Shown: positions 47,517 to 59,739, numbered from the stretch's first letter. The stretch: 64,000 bases of DNA from Echinometra lucunter (GCA_029962745.1 CM057159.1:30972092-31036091); one strand, 5' to 3'. Made by a program: numbers and translations. Notes: generated by a model not told the origin, from the letters alone.

Positions 47517-48699
47517 TGTGGTGGGTGTCATGGTTTGTAGGATAATATAAACCTGAGCTGGTTGTCCCCAAGCACTTGGCGTTATCATAGATCTCATGAC
47601 TTCATAGTTTAATCAGTTTCTAATCTTTCTTCTGTAATCTGTGATAATCAGGACTACTGCATATGGACAAATCTGCCCAGTATATGTATGTAATTTTAAA
47701 GTTGATTTGATCTGTATGACTTTTATCTTTTGTGCAACATTCGCATGATTATTGTGATTATAAGGATAAGAATCATAGCTTCATGAAGAATCTGCTTAAA
47801 TAATGCAAAACAACTCTTTTCATATCTTTAATGAGTTTTTCAAACTTCATGCATTATCAGAAATTCCCTGTACTGTACAGGATTATAATGAAATAAGAAT
47901 TAGGTATCCTTTCATCATGATCAAGTAAGTATTTGGACTGTGTGTTTCCCCCTTTTTCATCTTTCATGCTAACTTTACTAGCTGCAGGGAAGCAAGAAGA
48001 AAAAGCTCATTATCTCAATATCCTTGAATAATCTATTAAAGATGGCTACCTAATAATGAGTTTGTAAGATGTTTCTTTTCCGTGTTTGCCATCTTTCTCC
48101 TGCTTGTGACGATCTTGTTTCTCATTTCTAATTAGCCCCAAGGCAAACGAAATGTTACTGGAGATACATGCTCAAGACTTTCCACAGACATAATATTTTG
48201 ATAAAATGTGCTGTATAACCAAAAAAAAGGGGAAAAAAGAAAAAAAAAGAAGAAAAAAAAAGAAGATGAATACAACCTTTTTATACGAAGTTTTCGGTTG
48301 TTCACCCAGTCATACCTTGAGTCTAATAATACCTGTATCTCATGTTTTTCAAGCTGTTTTTGTCCTTGTTATGATTGATGTTAGGTGATTATAGCATTAC
48401 TTGGCAGGTAGTGATTTCAACTTATTAATCATGCTCTCAAGATGATGACATATTTTTCAGGCAATTTTATTTGTAACGAATATAAGAATCATATAAATGA
48501 GTTAGAAAACATTCTATGTTTTTGCATTAAGTCTTAAAGAGAAATTAGACTCAAAGTAAAAGGGATTATTGTAACTGCTGAACAGTTGCTTTCAAACCTC
48601 TTTTGTATTACTGAGAGGAGTCAAGCAGTCATTGTGAATGAAGTTCTAAAGTCCATCCAATCTTGCTTCCCTTTACCTTCTCCTTCCTAGTTCACTTCT
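47517..48699. other. Intronic DNA, no feature recognised
   Basis: Purine-rich AAAGAAAAAA tract at about 48220-48266. No other structure seen. Confidence 0.5.
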
Positions 48700-49112
48700 T
48701 TAACCCATTCGTGACAGGAATTATTTAAAGCCTAATTTGATCAGCTTTTATTCTTCAAATTGGCAACACCAACATTCTTATTTTATTGCTACATTTTTCT
48801 TATAAAACGTCATGTATCTGAAATGAATATAAATTGACAGAAATTATGAGAAGTCAAAAAGCTGCCAATTTGCAGGGGAAAACAGTGATTTTAAACTTTC
48901 TATCACATTGCCAATTTAAGGATTTTAATGCTTATTTTCCTTTAAAAAATTTTCAGCATCAAACAACGAATATTGATGCAACCAAAATGGGCACAGTTTG
49001 TGTAGAATTTTTTGCTCTTTCTGCTCATGTATTTGGTATGATTTTTAGGGCTTTACATCAAAAGATATTAGGCCAAACCACAAAATGTGGACCTCTGTCA
49101 CGAATGGGTTAA
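48700..49112 (+). mobile_element. MITE family A, copy 6
   Basis: 413 bp, TTAA at both ends, with a three-base deletion near 48845. CAAATTGGCAACAC at 48756-48769. Confidence 0.92.
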
Positions 49113-49420
49113 CCCTTGAATGAATGAATGAATTTATTTCCATTTCCACATCGTTTACATCAGAATCGGAATAAACTAACATAAACAAACTACATACATA
49201 CTTATCGGCATAGGACAATTACAATTGAGTGGAAATGAGGTGACCTACTAAAAGCATGGCTTGTAAGATACTGTAGGCCACCCATACAATACAAATCATA
49301 AATAAACAACATAACGTTAAGTTTGTATAGTGTACAAAAACTGTAACATACAAAATGAAAACAATAAAAACACCAACAACTAACTTTTAGGGAAAATCAC
49401 AATACTAAAAGAGAGAGGAA
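49113..49420 (-). mobile_element. Possible non-LTR retrotransposon 3' end (- strand)
   Basis: GAATGAATGAATGAATTTAT followed by TCCATTTCCACATCG; reversed, this is an AATAAATTCATTC-type tandem tail. Resembles 29855-30010. The length is uncertain. Confidence 0.4.
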
Positions 49421-49835
49421 AAAAAGGGGGTGTATCAAAATACACATATTTTAAAAAACTGATATTTCCCTTCTATATCCTATAAACCTCAGTACCATTG
49501 TTTCTTTTATTATACCTTATCAAGTATCAGTATCATGATAACTAGTAATTGAGATATATGACTTTTTAGGTTCATACATGGGACAGGTTATCATTGATTA
49601 TTTTTGCCTTGAAAGCATTCACCAATCATGAATTATATTGTTAAACTTTATTTTAAAGTTATTTTTGGACTGGGTTTGAGTAAGGACCCTTTTTATTTTA
49701 CCTTATATTTTAAGGCTCTTTCATGTTTTTCTCACCTTTTCTCGCTCTTTCTCTCTCCCTCTCGCGTTTCCATAGCCAGTCGAAACTCAAGTACCTTCTC
49801 CTTCTCTACTCCTTTCTTTACTCTTCTTTTACCCT

Positions 49836-50460
49836 TTTTACACTGGCATTTTTTAACCCCGTACTTTCGTTAGTAGAGGACTTTCGTTAGTCCCGTACTA
49901 TCTTTTTTTGCTTTTTACACTTGCTAAATAAGTCCCGTACTAAGTGCTTAGCCCGGGCCAAGGAATAGCTGGCTGTTTACACTTGCATTTTCTTAATCCA
50001 GTACTATTTCCGAAGGCCGGCCAAGGATATCCCGCACGCGCGAACGTCTGAGCATGCATGCTATCACTAGCTAGCTTTGCGCGCGCTCTGTGTTAGATAT
50101 GCAATATATACTCATCGATGTAGTCTGTAGCTGTAACGTAGGTATGAGCACGAGCTTGACCGAAAATTCTGTCATAAAATTCGTCGTTAATACATTCCGC
50201 ATTTTCTTCATATGCAGCATAAACATGAGAAATTGCAGAAGATTCTTGTCATCCGGGTACATACTTCAACTTCAAGTTTAACTATAGTTTTGTTAAGTGC
50301 ACGCTAGTATCAGTAAGTCACGTGATGCAAGCACGAATCACCTGACCCATTTCGCTGATAAGCGTTCTTTTCTGATTGGTCAATCGGCATTGGGCTTCGT
50401 CTCGTCGCTAACCCCGGACTATTTTTTCTTGCTTTTTACACTGGCTTGCTTGGCACCGCA
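49836..50460. repeat. Repeated TTTACACT(G/T)GC segment, probable DNA element
   Basis: TTTTTACACTGGC or close forms at about 49836, 49913, 49976 and 50437, each near CCCGTACTA or CCGGACTAT. Interior CpG-rich (GCACGCGCGAACG). Ends not clearly inverted. Confidence 0.45.
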
Positions 50461-50691
50461 ATTTCCTGGTTCCTCTTTCCTCAAGTGTTTGTATATTATT
50501 TTCCTTTCTTTATTGGACTTAATTACTAGTATTGTTATGTATATTTGTCTTTCTTTATGATTTTTTTAAAATCATTGTTACTAACACTCACTTCAGCTTG
50601 TGAGTTGTAGTGTCTTGCAAATAATAAACAATTTTCAAATGAAAATTCAATTCATTCCAAATTTAAATTCAATTCTTAATTTTCATATTCA

Positions 50692-51288
50692 TACAGGGTG
50701 GCCCAGAAAGAATGGAACACCTGTGATCCTTAATTTCAGCGAGATGAATAACATAAGGAGAGAATTATTACCTATATTCAAATGAAAACTTATTTTCCAG
50801 TAAATTGACACCAGGATCATCAATTTTGACTCACGCGTTTACATGTTAGGGCTCATTTCGTGGGACTGTCATTTTCAAAATTTACTACTTTAGCGACCAA
50901 ATTCCTGTTACTTGAAAGAAAATCATTCACCCTATGGCATTCAATAGAAATGGCTCCTTGCCTGAATAAATGCTTGGTTGATTTTCCTTTCATAGAAAAC
51001 GAGGAGATTATTTAGGCAGTGAGCCGTTTCTATGGAATGCCGTCAGGTGGAAGGTTTTACATTCATCTCACATGATCTCAGTCGCAAAAGTAGCAAATTT
51101 TGAAAATGACATTGCCTCACGGAATGAGCCCTAACATCTAAACGCACGAGCCAAAATTAATGATTTTGGTGTCATTTTCAAGGAAAAGAAATTCTCTTTT
51201 GAACCAAATGAACAATTATCACATTATGTTATTCATCTTGCTGAAATTAAGGATCACAGGTGTTCCGTTCTTTCTGGGCCACCCTGTA
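50692..51288. mobile_element. Tc1/mariner-type foldback MITE, copy 2
   Basis: TA-CAGGGTGGCCCAGAAAGAA on the left and TTCTTTCTGGGCCACCCTG-TA on the right, 597 bp, collinear with 14322-14926. Confidence 0.83.
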
Positions 51289-51289
51289 T

Positions 51290-51761
51290 AGAATAAAGAA
51301 TATCTCCTGTTCTATCTAAGAGACGTACATGCATCTGTTTCTGTTTTGGGCAAATTGAACTTTCATTAGCATTCTTTCTTTAAATGTTGGTTCAAAATGT
51401 AATTTATTGGCATGAAAGGGGTCAATAAACTCATTCCAACCACTAAAGATCATTTTGTAGAATAAATCTTGTTTTCATAATTTTTTTCCATCAGTATGTG
51501 ATTTCCCATTTTCTCACACTTGAAATCTCTCTTGCAATGGAAATATTTATTTCATGTAAAAGTTGCTGCCTGGATAAATGCCCTGATAGATAGCTTATGG
51601 AATTGATTTCTTTGGTAAATCATTTTTTATTGAAACTTGCTTATCATAGAAAGAGAAATATATCAGGAATATTGTAATTTAGTATTTTGTACAATTTAGC
51701 ATCTTCTCTCTCCCACCCTCTCTCTTATTTCTTTCTCTTTCTCTTTCTCACCATTTTCCTC

Positions 51762-51799
<38 letters not shown>

Positions 51800-52425
51800 C
51801 CTTTCTCTCTATGTATTATACAGATATTGCCTGCCCAAAGTTTTGCTATAACATTTCATTTCCTTGGCAGAGTTGTATATATATATATATACACACATTA
51901 TATTCTGTTTCTATCTGCTTCCAGTCTCTTTACTCATTTTATATATTTCTCCTTTATATGTTTTTTTTTTCTTTCTTTGAAATTCCTCTGACATCCAGTG
52001 TTTCCCTTGCTTCATGATAAAGAAGTCCTGTAAGTCAATAAGCAAGTCGGTGTTTATTGAAGTACTCGGCCTGCTTCATATTCTTAATCAAATTTATATT
52101 TTTTAAGCTCATAACAATCTCCTTATATGGAAATATTATTGGAAATCTATTTCTAGGGTCAGTTCACTGTACATAACCATAACCAGAAAAGGCCAAATAT
52201 GCATCTGTATTTTCAAATTTTTATATTGAAAGATATTTTCAGATCACAATGTTTGTTATTAGAGATAAAATACAGTCACATGGGTTGAAAAAGAGCACCA
52301 TCACATTATAGATATTTAGTTAATCCTTTTCTTTTCCTGGTATCCAATATGGCTCATATATGAGATGAAGATGACCTAGATGAAGTTTACGGTTCAGCAT
52401 TGGTAAGTCGTGAAAAGGACTGTTG
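51290..52425. other. Intronic DNA with a CT tract
   Basis: (CT)n at 51766-51800 and (TA)n at about 51876-51890. Nothing else recognised. Confidence 0.5.
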
Positions 52426-52840
52426 TTAACCCATTCATGACAGGAATTATCTAAAGCCTAATTTGATCAGCTTTTTTTCTTCAAATTGGCAACACCAACA
52501 TTTTAATTTTATTGCTACATTTTTCTTATATAACGTCATGTATCTGAAATGAATATAAATTGACAGAAATTATGATGAGAAGTCAAAAAGTTGCCAATTT
52601 GCAGGGGAAAATGGTGATTTTAAACTTTCTATCGCATTGCCAATTTAAGGATTTTATGCTTATTTTCCTTTTAAAAATTTTCAGCATCAAACAACAAATA
52701 TTGATGCAACCAAAATGGGCACAGTTTGTGTAGAATTTTTTGCTCTTTCTGCTCATGTATTTGGTATGATTTTTAGGGCTTTGCATCAAAAGATATTAGG
52801 TCAAACCACAAAATGTGGACCTCTGTCACGAATGGGTTAA
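52426..52840 (+). mobile_element. MITE family A, copy 7
   Basis: TTAA at both ends, CCCATTCATGACAG and CTGTCACGAATGGG, 415 bp. A one-base deletion near 52656 breaks the internal frame. Confidence 0.92.
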
Positions 52841-53118
52841 GGTAGAGAGAGAGTAGAGAAAGTTTAGGAGGAGGAGAAATGGAGAGACTAGATAGAGTAA
52901 GAGAGAGAGAGTAGAGAGTATCTATATCTTTAGAGTAAAGATGAATCAAGATGAATCTTGAGATAAAGAAGAATTTTGAAAAAGTAGTAATGCATCATTC
53001 CCTCCCACCTGTATCCAAGCTGATGTCCTTCCTGCATTAGATGCAATTGTTTATGCTTTTTATTTCAGTGTATACGCCAGAGGCTAAATCTGCAGAATAT
53101 ACTCTGTTTTTAAACTCC

Positions 53119-53190
53119 TTAACTACTGCATTCTCTCTTTCCCATAGGTTTGATACATGGACCACCCAGTTCCTGTAAGCAAGGGGTTAA
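53119..53190. mobile_element. Ultra-short TTAA element, D1-like
   Basis: TTAACTACTGCATTCTC to GTTCCTGTAAGCAAGGGGTTAA-type end, 72 bp. Confidence 0.45.
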
Positions 53191-53733
53191 TGCATTATCG
53201 GCTTACAGCCAGAAGGGCATTACAGGTTATGTACAGTTTTGGTAGGCCATCAAATACCGTTTGTCAGATTTCTTTGCTTCTGTCTGGTCATTAGCAAGGT
53301 AAAAGCATAACTAAGATGCTGTGAAGTTTTTTCCCCCGGAAGTTGAATATCAAGCAAATGAGAGGTGGAAAATATGTTTGATTGCTGGGCCAGAGGATCG
53401 AAAGTCAACACTGTCGAGATGCATCACACAGTGCCTGCACATGTGCAAAACAAATGAGAGTTCTATCGTGTAATGAGCACAGCAAAGTGCAGGGAATGTT
53501 GTGTGGAGAACTGTCTGTGTGCAGGGGGTATAGCAAGTAGAGGTTATAGCAAGTATGGCAGAGTGTATAAAAAACCTATCAACTGTGTTCCTTTCATACA
53601 TTTACACTAAATTTCACCAGAAATCATGAATGGAATATCATACGATCTCACGCACATATATTTTCATGCAAGGCAGACATTGTGAGAATTTATTGAATCC
53701 GTTTCTTTTTACTACTCAAACTGTACATGAGCT

Positions 53734-54302
53734 TTAAAGGCAAAGTCCACCCTAAAAATTTCACGGTTTCAATAAAAGGAGATAAATTTGAACAGCATTT
53801 TAAAAAAGAAATGAGCAAAATCGGTCAAAGATTAAGAAAATTACACTCATTTACATTTTCTAGTATATTACTCTCGGCTCTGCAAATTGGCAACACTGAT
53901 GACATCATATGTGAGCAGCTCTCCATTCACTTTGTACATAAAAATGTCACATTTTTCTCAATTTTCTTGGAAGTTACACAATTCCCAACCCCATTGTCAA
54001 GGTATGTTCAGAAAAATTGTTTTTTACATAACATACTTTGACTATGGGGTGAGAAAATGTGCAACTTCCAAGAAAATTGAGAAAATGTGAATTTTTATGG
54101 ACAAAGTGAATGGAGAGCTGCTCACATATGACGTCATCAGTGTTGCCAATTTGCAGAGCCAAGAGTAATTTACTAGAAAATGTAAATGAGTGTAATTTTC
54201 TTATTCTTTGACCGATTTTGCTCATTTCTTTTTTGAAATACTGTTCAAATTTATCTCGTTTTATTGAAACAGTGAAACTTTTGGGGTGGACTTTCCCTTT
54301 AA
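53734..54302. mobile_element. Foldback TTAA element, family H, copy 1
   Basis: TTAA-AGGCAAAGTCCACCC on the left and GGGTGGACTTTCCCT-TTAA on the right. Two arms of about 265 bp are inverted copies of each other. CAAATTGGCAACAC at 53883-53896 and its complement at 54140-54153. The similar peptides encoded on both strands result from the palindrome. Confidence 0.87.
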
Positions 54303-54616
54303 CTCTTTGTAAAGTGTTGTTTGTTAATGCCCTTCCTGCTCTCAAGAGATGATAGAATGTAGGTTGTTGAGTGGATCCTGTGGAGTGCAGTTGATGTTTT
54401 GAAAGGCCAATTGTAAGAGCTAAGTAAATTGGGTACTCTATGTTCCACATGCACAGACACACCTTTTACAAGTAAATGACTGAATTATCTAAAGGTACAT
54501 GTAGAGGGTTTGGAGGAATGTGACAGCATAACCTAAAGGGAGGCTTCTTCACATATGAAGCAGTAAGCCCCAGCTACAAACCCCGCAGGATTTTTTTTAG
54601 AGTAAATGACTGAGAT

Positions 54617-54638
54617 GGGGGGGGGGGGGGGGGGGGGC
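54617..54638. repeat. Poly-G run
   Basis: About 20 consecutive G, followed by a segment (54640-54800) that loosely resembles repeat family J (AATATGATGTCATTAGATTG). Confidence 0.8.
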
Positions 54639-55036
54639 AGAGGCACAAAGCACCTTCTGGTAGCTGAAAGGTGTGGACCAATCAAATTCTTACAAAGGCA
54701 GTGCAAAATATGATGTCATTAGATTGCCTGCACAACTTTTGACAAAACTGTCTTCTGTTTGAGCATGGAGAATTATTGACAACTTAATGCACATCTCATT
54801 TTACTTCATTCATTTCATTCATTCATATTATGTTATATTATCTCTTTTACTCTGTCATCTCTGTCATTTTCGAATATGTTTTTTTTAATGCCCTGCATTT
54901 TCCAGTAATTTGGATATAACCTGGGCTGTTGTACATGTTCTCCTTTGTTGTGCAAGTACAATCTGACAGTTCTGACTCAATAAAGTGATGTTTTGAAAAA
55001 AAGTGGTACAGTAAAAACAAAATACATGAATGGTGT

Positions 55037-56157
55037 TTGCCCCTGGATGTCTGAATGAGCCTAAATGTTAGAGATCTTTTCTAATTTGCCCCTGGACGTC
55101 TGAATGAGCCTAAATGTTAGAGATCTTTTCTAACTTGCCCCTGGATGTCTGAATGAGCCTAAATGTTAGAGATCTTTTCTAACTTGCTCCTGGATGTCTG
55201 AATGAGCCTAAATGTTAGAGATCTTTTCTAACTTGCCCCTGAATGTCTGAATGAGCCTAAATGTTAGAGATCTTTTCTAACTTGCCCCTGGATGTCTGAA
55301 TGAGCCTAAATGTTAGAGATCTTTTCTAACTTGCTCCTGGATGTCTGAATGAGCCTAAATGTTAGAGATCTTTTCTAACTTGCCCCTGAATGTCTGAATG
55401 AGCCTAAATGTTAGAGATCTTTTCTAACTTGCCCCTGGATGTCTGAATGAGCCTAAATGTTAGAGATCTTTTCTAACTTGCCCCTGGATGTCTGAATGAG
55501 CCTAAATGTTAGAGGTCATTTCTAACCTGCCCCTGGATGTCTGAATGAGCCTAAAGGTTAGAGATCTTTTCTAACTTGCCCCTGGATGTCTGAATGAGCC
55601 TAAATGTTAGAGATCATTTCTAACCTGCCCCTGGATGTCTGAATGAGCCTAAATGTTAGAGATCTTTTCTAACTTGCCCCTGGATATCTGAATGAGCCTA
55701 AATGTTAGAGATCATTTCTAACCTGCCCCTGGATGTCTGAATGAGCCTAAATGTTAGAGGTCATTTCTAACCTGCTCCTGGATGTCTGAATGAGCCTAAA
55801 TGTTAGAGATCTTTTCTAACTTGCCCCTGGATATCTGAATGAGCCTAAATGTTAGAGATCATTTCTAACCTGCCCCTGGATGTCTGAATGAGCCTAAATG
55901 TTAGAGATCTTTTCTTACTTGCTCCTGGATGTCTGAATGAGCCTAGAGATCATTTCTAACCTGCCCCTGGATGTCTGAATGAGCCTAAAGGTTAGAGATC
56001 TTTCTAACTTGCCCCTGGATGTCTGAATGAGCCTAAATGTTAGAGATCTTTTCTAACTTGCTCCTGGATGTCTGAATGAGCCTAAATGTTAGGAGATCTT
56101 TTCTAACTTGCCCCTGGATGTCTGAATGAGCCTAAATGTTAGTGATCTTTTCTAACT
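55037..56157 (+). repeat. 49-bp satellite, about 23 units
   Basis: The unit runs TTGCCCCTGGATGTCTGAAT then GAGCCTAAATGTTAGAGATC then TTTTCTAAC. Units differ at a few diagnostic places (GCCCC/GCTCC, GGATG/GAATG, ATCTTTT/ATCATTT). GTTAGA...TCTAAC in each unit is a short dyad. One unit near 55920-55960 has lost about 13 bases. Confidence 0.97.
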
Positions 56158-56312
56158 GATAGATATGTTATACTTCCTTTTAATCTCAGTAGTATTGTAC
56201 AACACAAATTTTGTGATGTTAGTGATCTTTTCTAGTGATCTTTTTCTAACTGATAGATATGTTATACTTCCTTTTAATTTCAGTAGTATTGTACAACACA
56301 AATTTTGTGATG
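56135..56312 (+). repeat. 94-bp direct duplication at the satellite edge
   Basis: The segment with CTAACTGATAGATATGTTAT to CACAAATTTTGTGATGT occurs twice, offset by 94 bases, each copy preceded by AGTGATCTTTTCTA, a piece of the satellite unit. Confidence 0.9.
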
Positions 56313-56650
56313 TACTTATAATGTACACATGTGGTAGTGTTAGAACAACATCCACCATCATATGATCTTGAAAAGCTAATTCATTTCCTCAAAGGATCCA
56401 GGTGTGCTTGTCCTAAATATAGAATGTGGTTTGGGTGACTGATTCATTTGACTGCACCACATTTTTTTTTCTAGTACTAATTATTATCCCTAATTAGGGT
56501 TATTGATTGGTGTGGTCTATGCAGTCATTATCAGCCTGCTTATTATCTTAGAATGCTATAGTACAGCTGACTTGTTAATACGAGGAAGAAGTTTAGATCG
56601 TAAGAGCATTCTGTAATTATCATGAAGGGGGATATTTTTTAGAATTCCCC

Positions 56651-57041
56651 TTAAAGGGTAAGTCAACCCTAGAAGTTTCACTGTTTCAATAAAAGGAGAT
56701 AAATTTGAACAGCATTTTAAAAAAGAAATGCGCAAAATCGGTCAAAGAATAAGAAAATTACACTCATTTACATTTCTAGTGAATTACTCTCGGCTCTGCA
56801 AATTGGCAACACTGATGACATCATATGCGAGCAGGTCTCCATTCACTTTGTACATGAAATTTCACATTTTCTAAATTTTCTTGGAAGTTACACATTTTCT
56901 AACCCCCATAATCAATGTATGTTCAGAAGAATTGCTTTTTACATAACATACTGAATTTGCTCATTTCTTTTTCAAAATGCTGTTCAAATTTATCTCCTTT
57001 TATTGAAACAGTGAAACTTCTAGGGTGGACTTTCCCTTTAA
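56651..57041. mobile_element. TTAA element, family H, copy 2 (internally deleted)
   Basis: TTAA-AGGGTAAGTCAACCC to GGGTGGACTTTCCCT-TTAA, 391 bp. The left arm is intact, but most of the right arm is missing, leaving only its terminal part. Confidence 0.85.
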
Positions 57042-57261
57042 AAAGTTTTGTTTAGAGTCATTTGATAAGCTACATGTACTATGAATACCAAAGTGCTCAG
57101 TAGTATTTTCAGCTGGATGATTTTTAGTTAGATTTCTAAAAATAAATGTTGGAAAGCTTCTGTGGAGAGTACAATGGTTAGAGCATGTTTTGTATTCATG
57201 CAGACATTATTTTAAGGAAGGGGTGAGGATATTCATCACTGAAAATATGTTACCAGTTGGG

Positions 57262-57605
57262 CTCATTCGCACATCAAGTGGTAAAACTCCATTGCAATCC
57301 CCTCTAGATTTTTTTTAATTGTTCATATATATGGCATTGTAAACTCTCTCACTTCCGATGATGTAATGTACATGTATGCTTCATTAATGGTTGTTCCTCA
57401 TAGTTTTGCCAAAAGATGCTCAGAAGATACTTGTTATTTCATATTTTGTGCTAACTTTAAAGGAATTTGATTGATATATGCATTTGTAGAACTGTGAGGC
57501 ACAATAGAGGATTTTTGGCTTGAGTTTGTTTTTTTTTTAACCTCAAAATGCCATTTATGTATGCATTAAAAAACGCATGAGTTTACTGCATATGTGAACA
57601 AGCCT
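57262..57605. mobile_element. Repeat family J, copy 3
   Basis: GGGCTCATTCGCACATCAAG on the left, GTTCATATATATGGCATTG, GTTTTGCCAAAAGATGCTCA, and right-end GCATATGTGAACAAGCC. Collinear with 15667-16060. Confidence 0.6.
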
Positions 57606-58915
57606 TCATGTGATAGCTACCTGTAATGATTGTAGGAGACAGAAATATGTCAGATTATTTAGAATAGTTGGATAACCTTCAAAATGCAAGCTCCAAACTA
57701 AAATGAGTAATTCTACCTACAGATGCTAGTACCCTTTATAATTTAATCCTGCAGTAAAAGTACCACAGATACCATAGTATTTTGAGGAAATTAGCATCAA
57801 AACAATGAAAGTATGTCACTACTATCAAATTGCCCATGGTACTCTTTTACCAGGAAACTTCATACTGAGTATGAGTACTGTGTATCTATCTTCGTTTAGA
57901 TAGATATTGTGCTGACACAAGGGCACAAAACAATCCTGGCCATTGGATGTACACTTCAAGAAATGCCCATCTTTTAAATTTTGACTTTTGTCTCTCTTTG
58001 TCTATGAAATACATTCCTTTCTTGTCATTCATTGTCTAAATATGATTTTTCGTCTAAAACTTACTCTGATCGGATGCAGGGTGAGTCATGCAGTTGGATG
58101 GTGACATTAAAGTTTGGTCCCAAGCCTAAATGATGTGATTAATACCTATCTGTAAAAACCATATTACAAAAAAATTCTAGAAATTAAAAGACTTAAATTG
58201 AGGTATGTAAACATTAAACAGTTTGAAAAAATCCCATCTCTCTTCTGCCCATATGAATCGTGATATAACACTTCATTTTGGATATATAGATCTCATATGA
58301 CACCCTGTTGAGAAGAACTCACTTATCCCTTCATACTCTGTCTGGATTGATGAGTTCTTTGCTTTCTCCATGGTGGTGCCGGTAGCTATATGGTTGTCGC
58401 TGCCTCTTAAATGTGTTGAACTGAAAGTATACACCTGTGTGGTTTTCGGTGAAGCATTTGAATTGCAGATCTATTGATCAGATATCTGTAGAGGATCTTC
58501 CCATTTATAGCACCACTTTCACACAAGGGCAAACCATAATCAAGTTGTATAACCACTCAGTGGGCATACAGATTCCATGTAGATAATAGATTTCTGGAAA
58601 TGGTCATATCAGTGAAATAAATTCTCCAATTTCACTTTTTTACTGTCCATGTGGCAACATACATTATCATATTCTAATGGAATTGAAACTGAGGTGTTGA
58701 TATTAAACATTTGACCCTATGTTTGAGAAACAATGTTTAATAGCAGATTAGGTTGAAGGATCTGTAAACCATTGGCTCCCTGTATTAAGCCATGGGAATA
58801 AAAGAATTCAGTAGTCAATAGATGAGTTTCTTTATCTTTGTTGCTGTTCACCTAATGCTGCAAAACAATTACTAGATATCAAATATGCAGACAAACGGCA
58901 TTATATCAGATTTTC
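57606..58915. other. Intronic DNA; D1 remnant only
   Basis: AGAATTCAGTAGTCAATAGA at about 58802-58821 is a D1 right-end remnant. No other feature recognised. Confidence 0.45.
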
Positions 58916-58918
58916 TTT

Positions 58919-59240
58919 TAATAATGAATAATAATAATGTTAATAGTAACAAGATTTGTAAGGCGCCAAATCCACTTGATAATCAAATGCTCAAAGCACA
59001 ACTTGTGTGAAAGATGAAATCAAATATCACATGACAAATAGACAAAGGTGCAATAAAGACAGGAAAGATAAAGACAGGAAAGGTAATAATAGATTACAGG
59101 CCAAATTAAACTGTTACATTTTAAGATTATTATTGAACACTTCAACTGAACTGCTTTTTCTAACTAATCACTTGAGGAAAAGTATTCCATATTGAAGGGC
59201 CAGCATGAGTGTAGACTCGCTACCCCCACCCCCACACACT
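58919..59240 (-). pseudogene. Degenerate CR1/L2-type retrotransposon 3' end (- strand)
   Basis: AAGGCGCCAAATCCACTTGA, CAGGCCAAATTAAACTG and CATATTGAAGGGCCAGCATG align in order with the minus-strand copy at 12660-13250, including the frame region for the reverse-transcriptase C-terminus. Coding potential is lost. Confidence 0.7.
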
Positions 59241-59646
59241 TTTTTTCATCTCCACATAGGAGTAGGTAGATATGAACAATTTCAAAGAAAACAATCTGAT
59301 AAACATGCATTAGTCCACCAACGTGATCCTCACTTCTATTGAGAGATATTATGTAAGTAATGAGTTTTTCATGGCCTGTTTGAGAAAATTTCATTCCTCA
59401 TGGTGACCTGTTTTGCATTTTCCATCCCATTTACCAAGGCTTTTTATGGGATGTCTGTTTTCCCCCATCTTGCCTCTTGCTAAGAGAGAGAGGTCTTGTA
59501 GAGCACTCATGATGGCAGTGAATCTTGTCAAATACTCCAGTCAGGATGAAAAGATGCGTTGTCAAGTCAACCGTATCATGTCACCATCATCATGAAGAAC
59601 TCTGTTCCCTCTTGGTACATCATGGTGGGTCTTGACAGGTGACATC

Positions 59647-59739
59647 TTAACCTGTTGAACACTAAGCCCGAGATAGCTCATGCTAGTGTCTATGGAAAAC
59701 GTGTGTTATACTGAAATCAAATCGTGCTCAGTGAGTTAA
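59647..59739. mobile_element. Ultra-short TTAA element, family D2
   Basis: TTAACCTGTTGAACACTAAG to CAAATCGTGCTCAGTGAGTTAA-type end, 93 bp, TTAA at both ends. Confidence 0.65.

Noticed and set aside
48834..49112. A ~93-codon open frame (MTEIM..QKVANLQGKTV..) repeated in several MITE A copies as a possible conserved small protein
   Set aside because: The frame is broken by single-base changes in the copies at 36456 and 52426, and a stop lies at the matching place in the diverged relative at 62251. Some indels elsewhere are multiples of three, but recent common origin explains the shared open frame better than selection.
53727..54462. Two open frames of 104 and 162 codons encoding similar peptides on opposite strands
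   Set aside because: They are the two arms of the family H palindrome, each read in its own direction; no protein family is recognised.
55037..56157. The satellite as a CRISPR array
   Set aside because: Units are directly adjacent with no unique spacers, and the sequence is eukaryotic.
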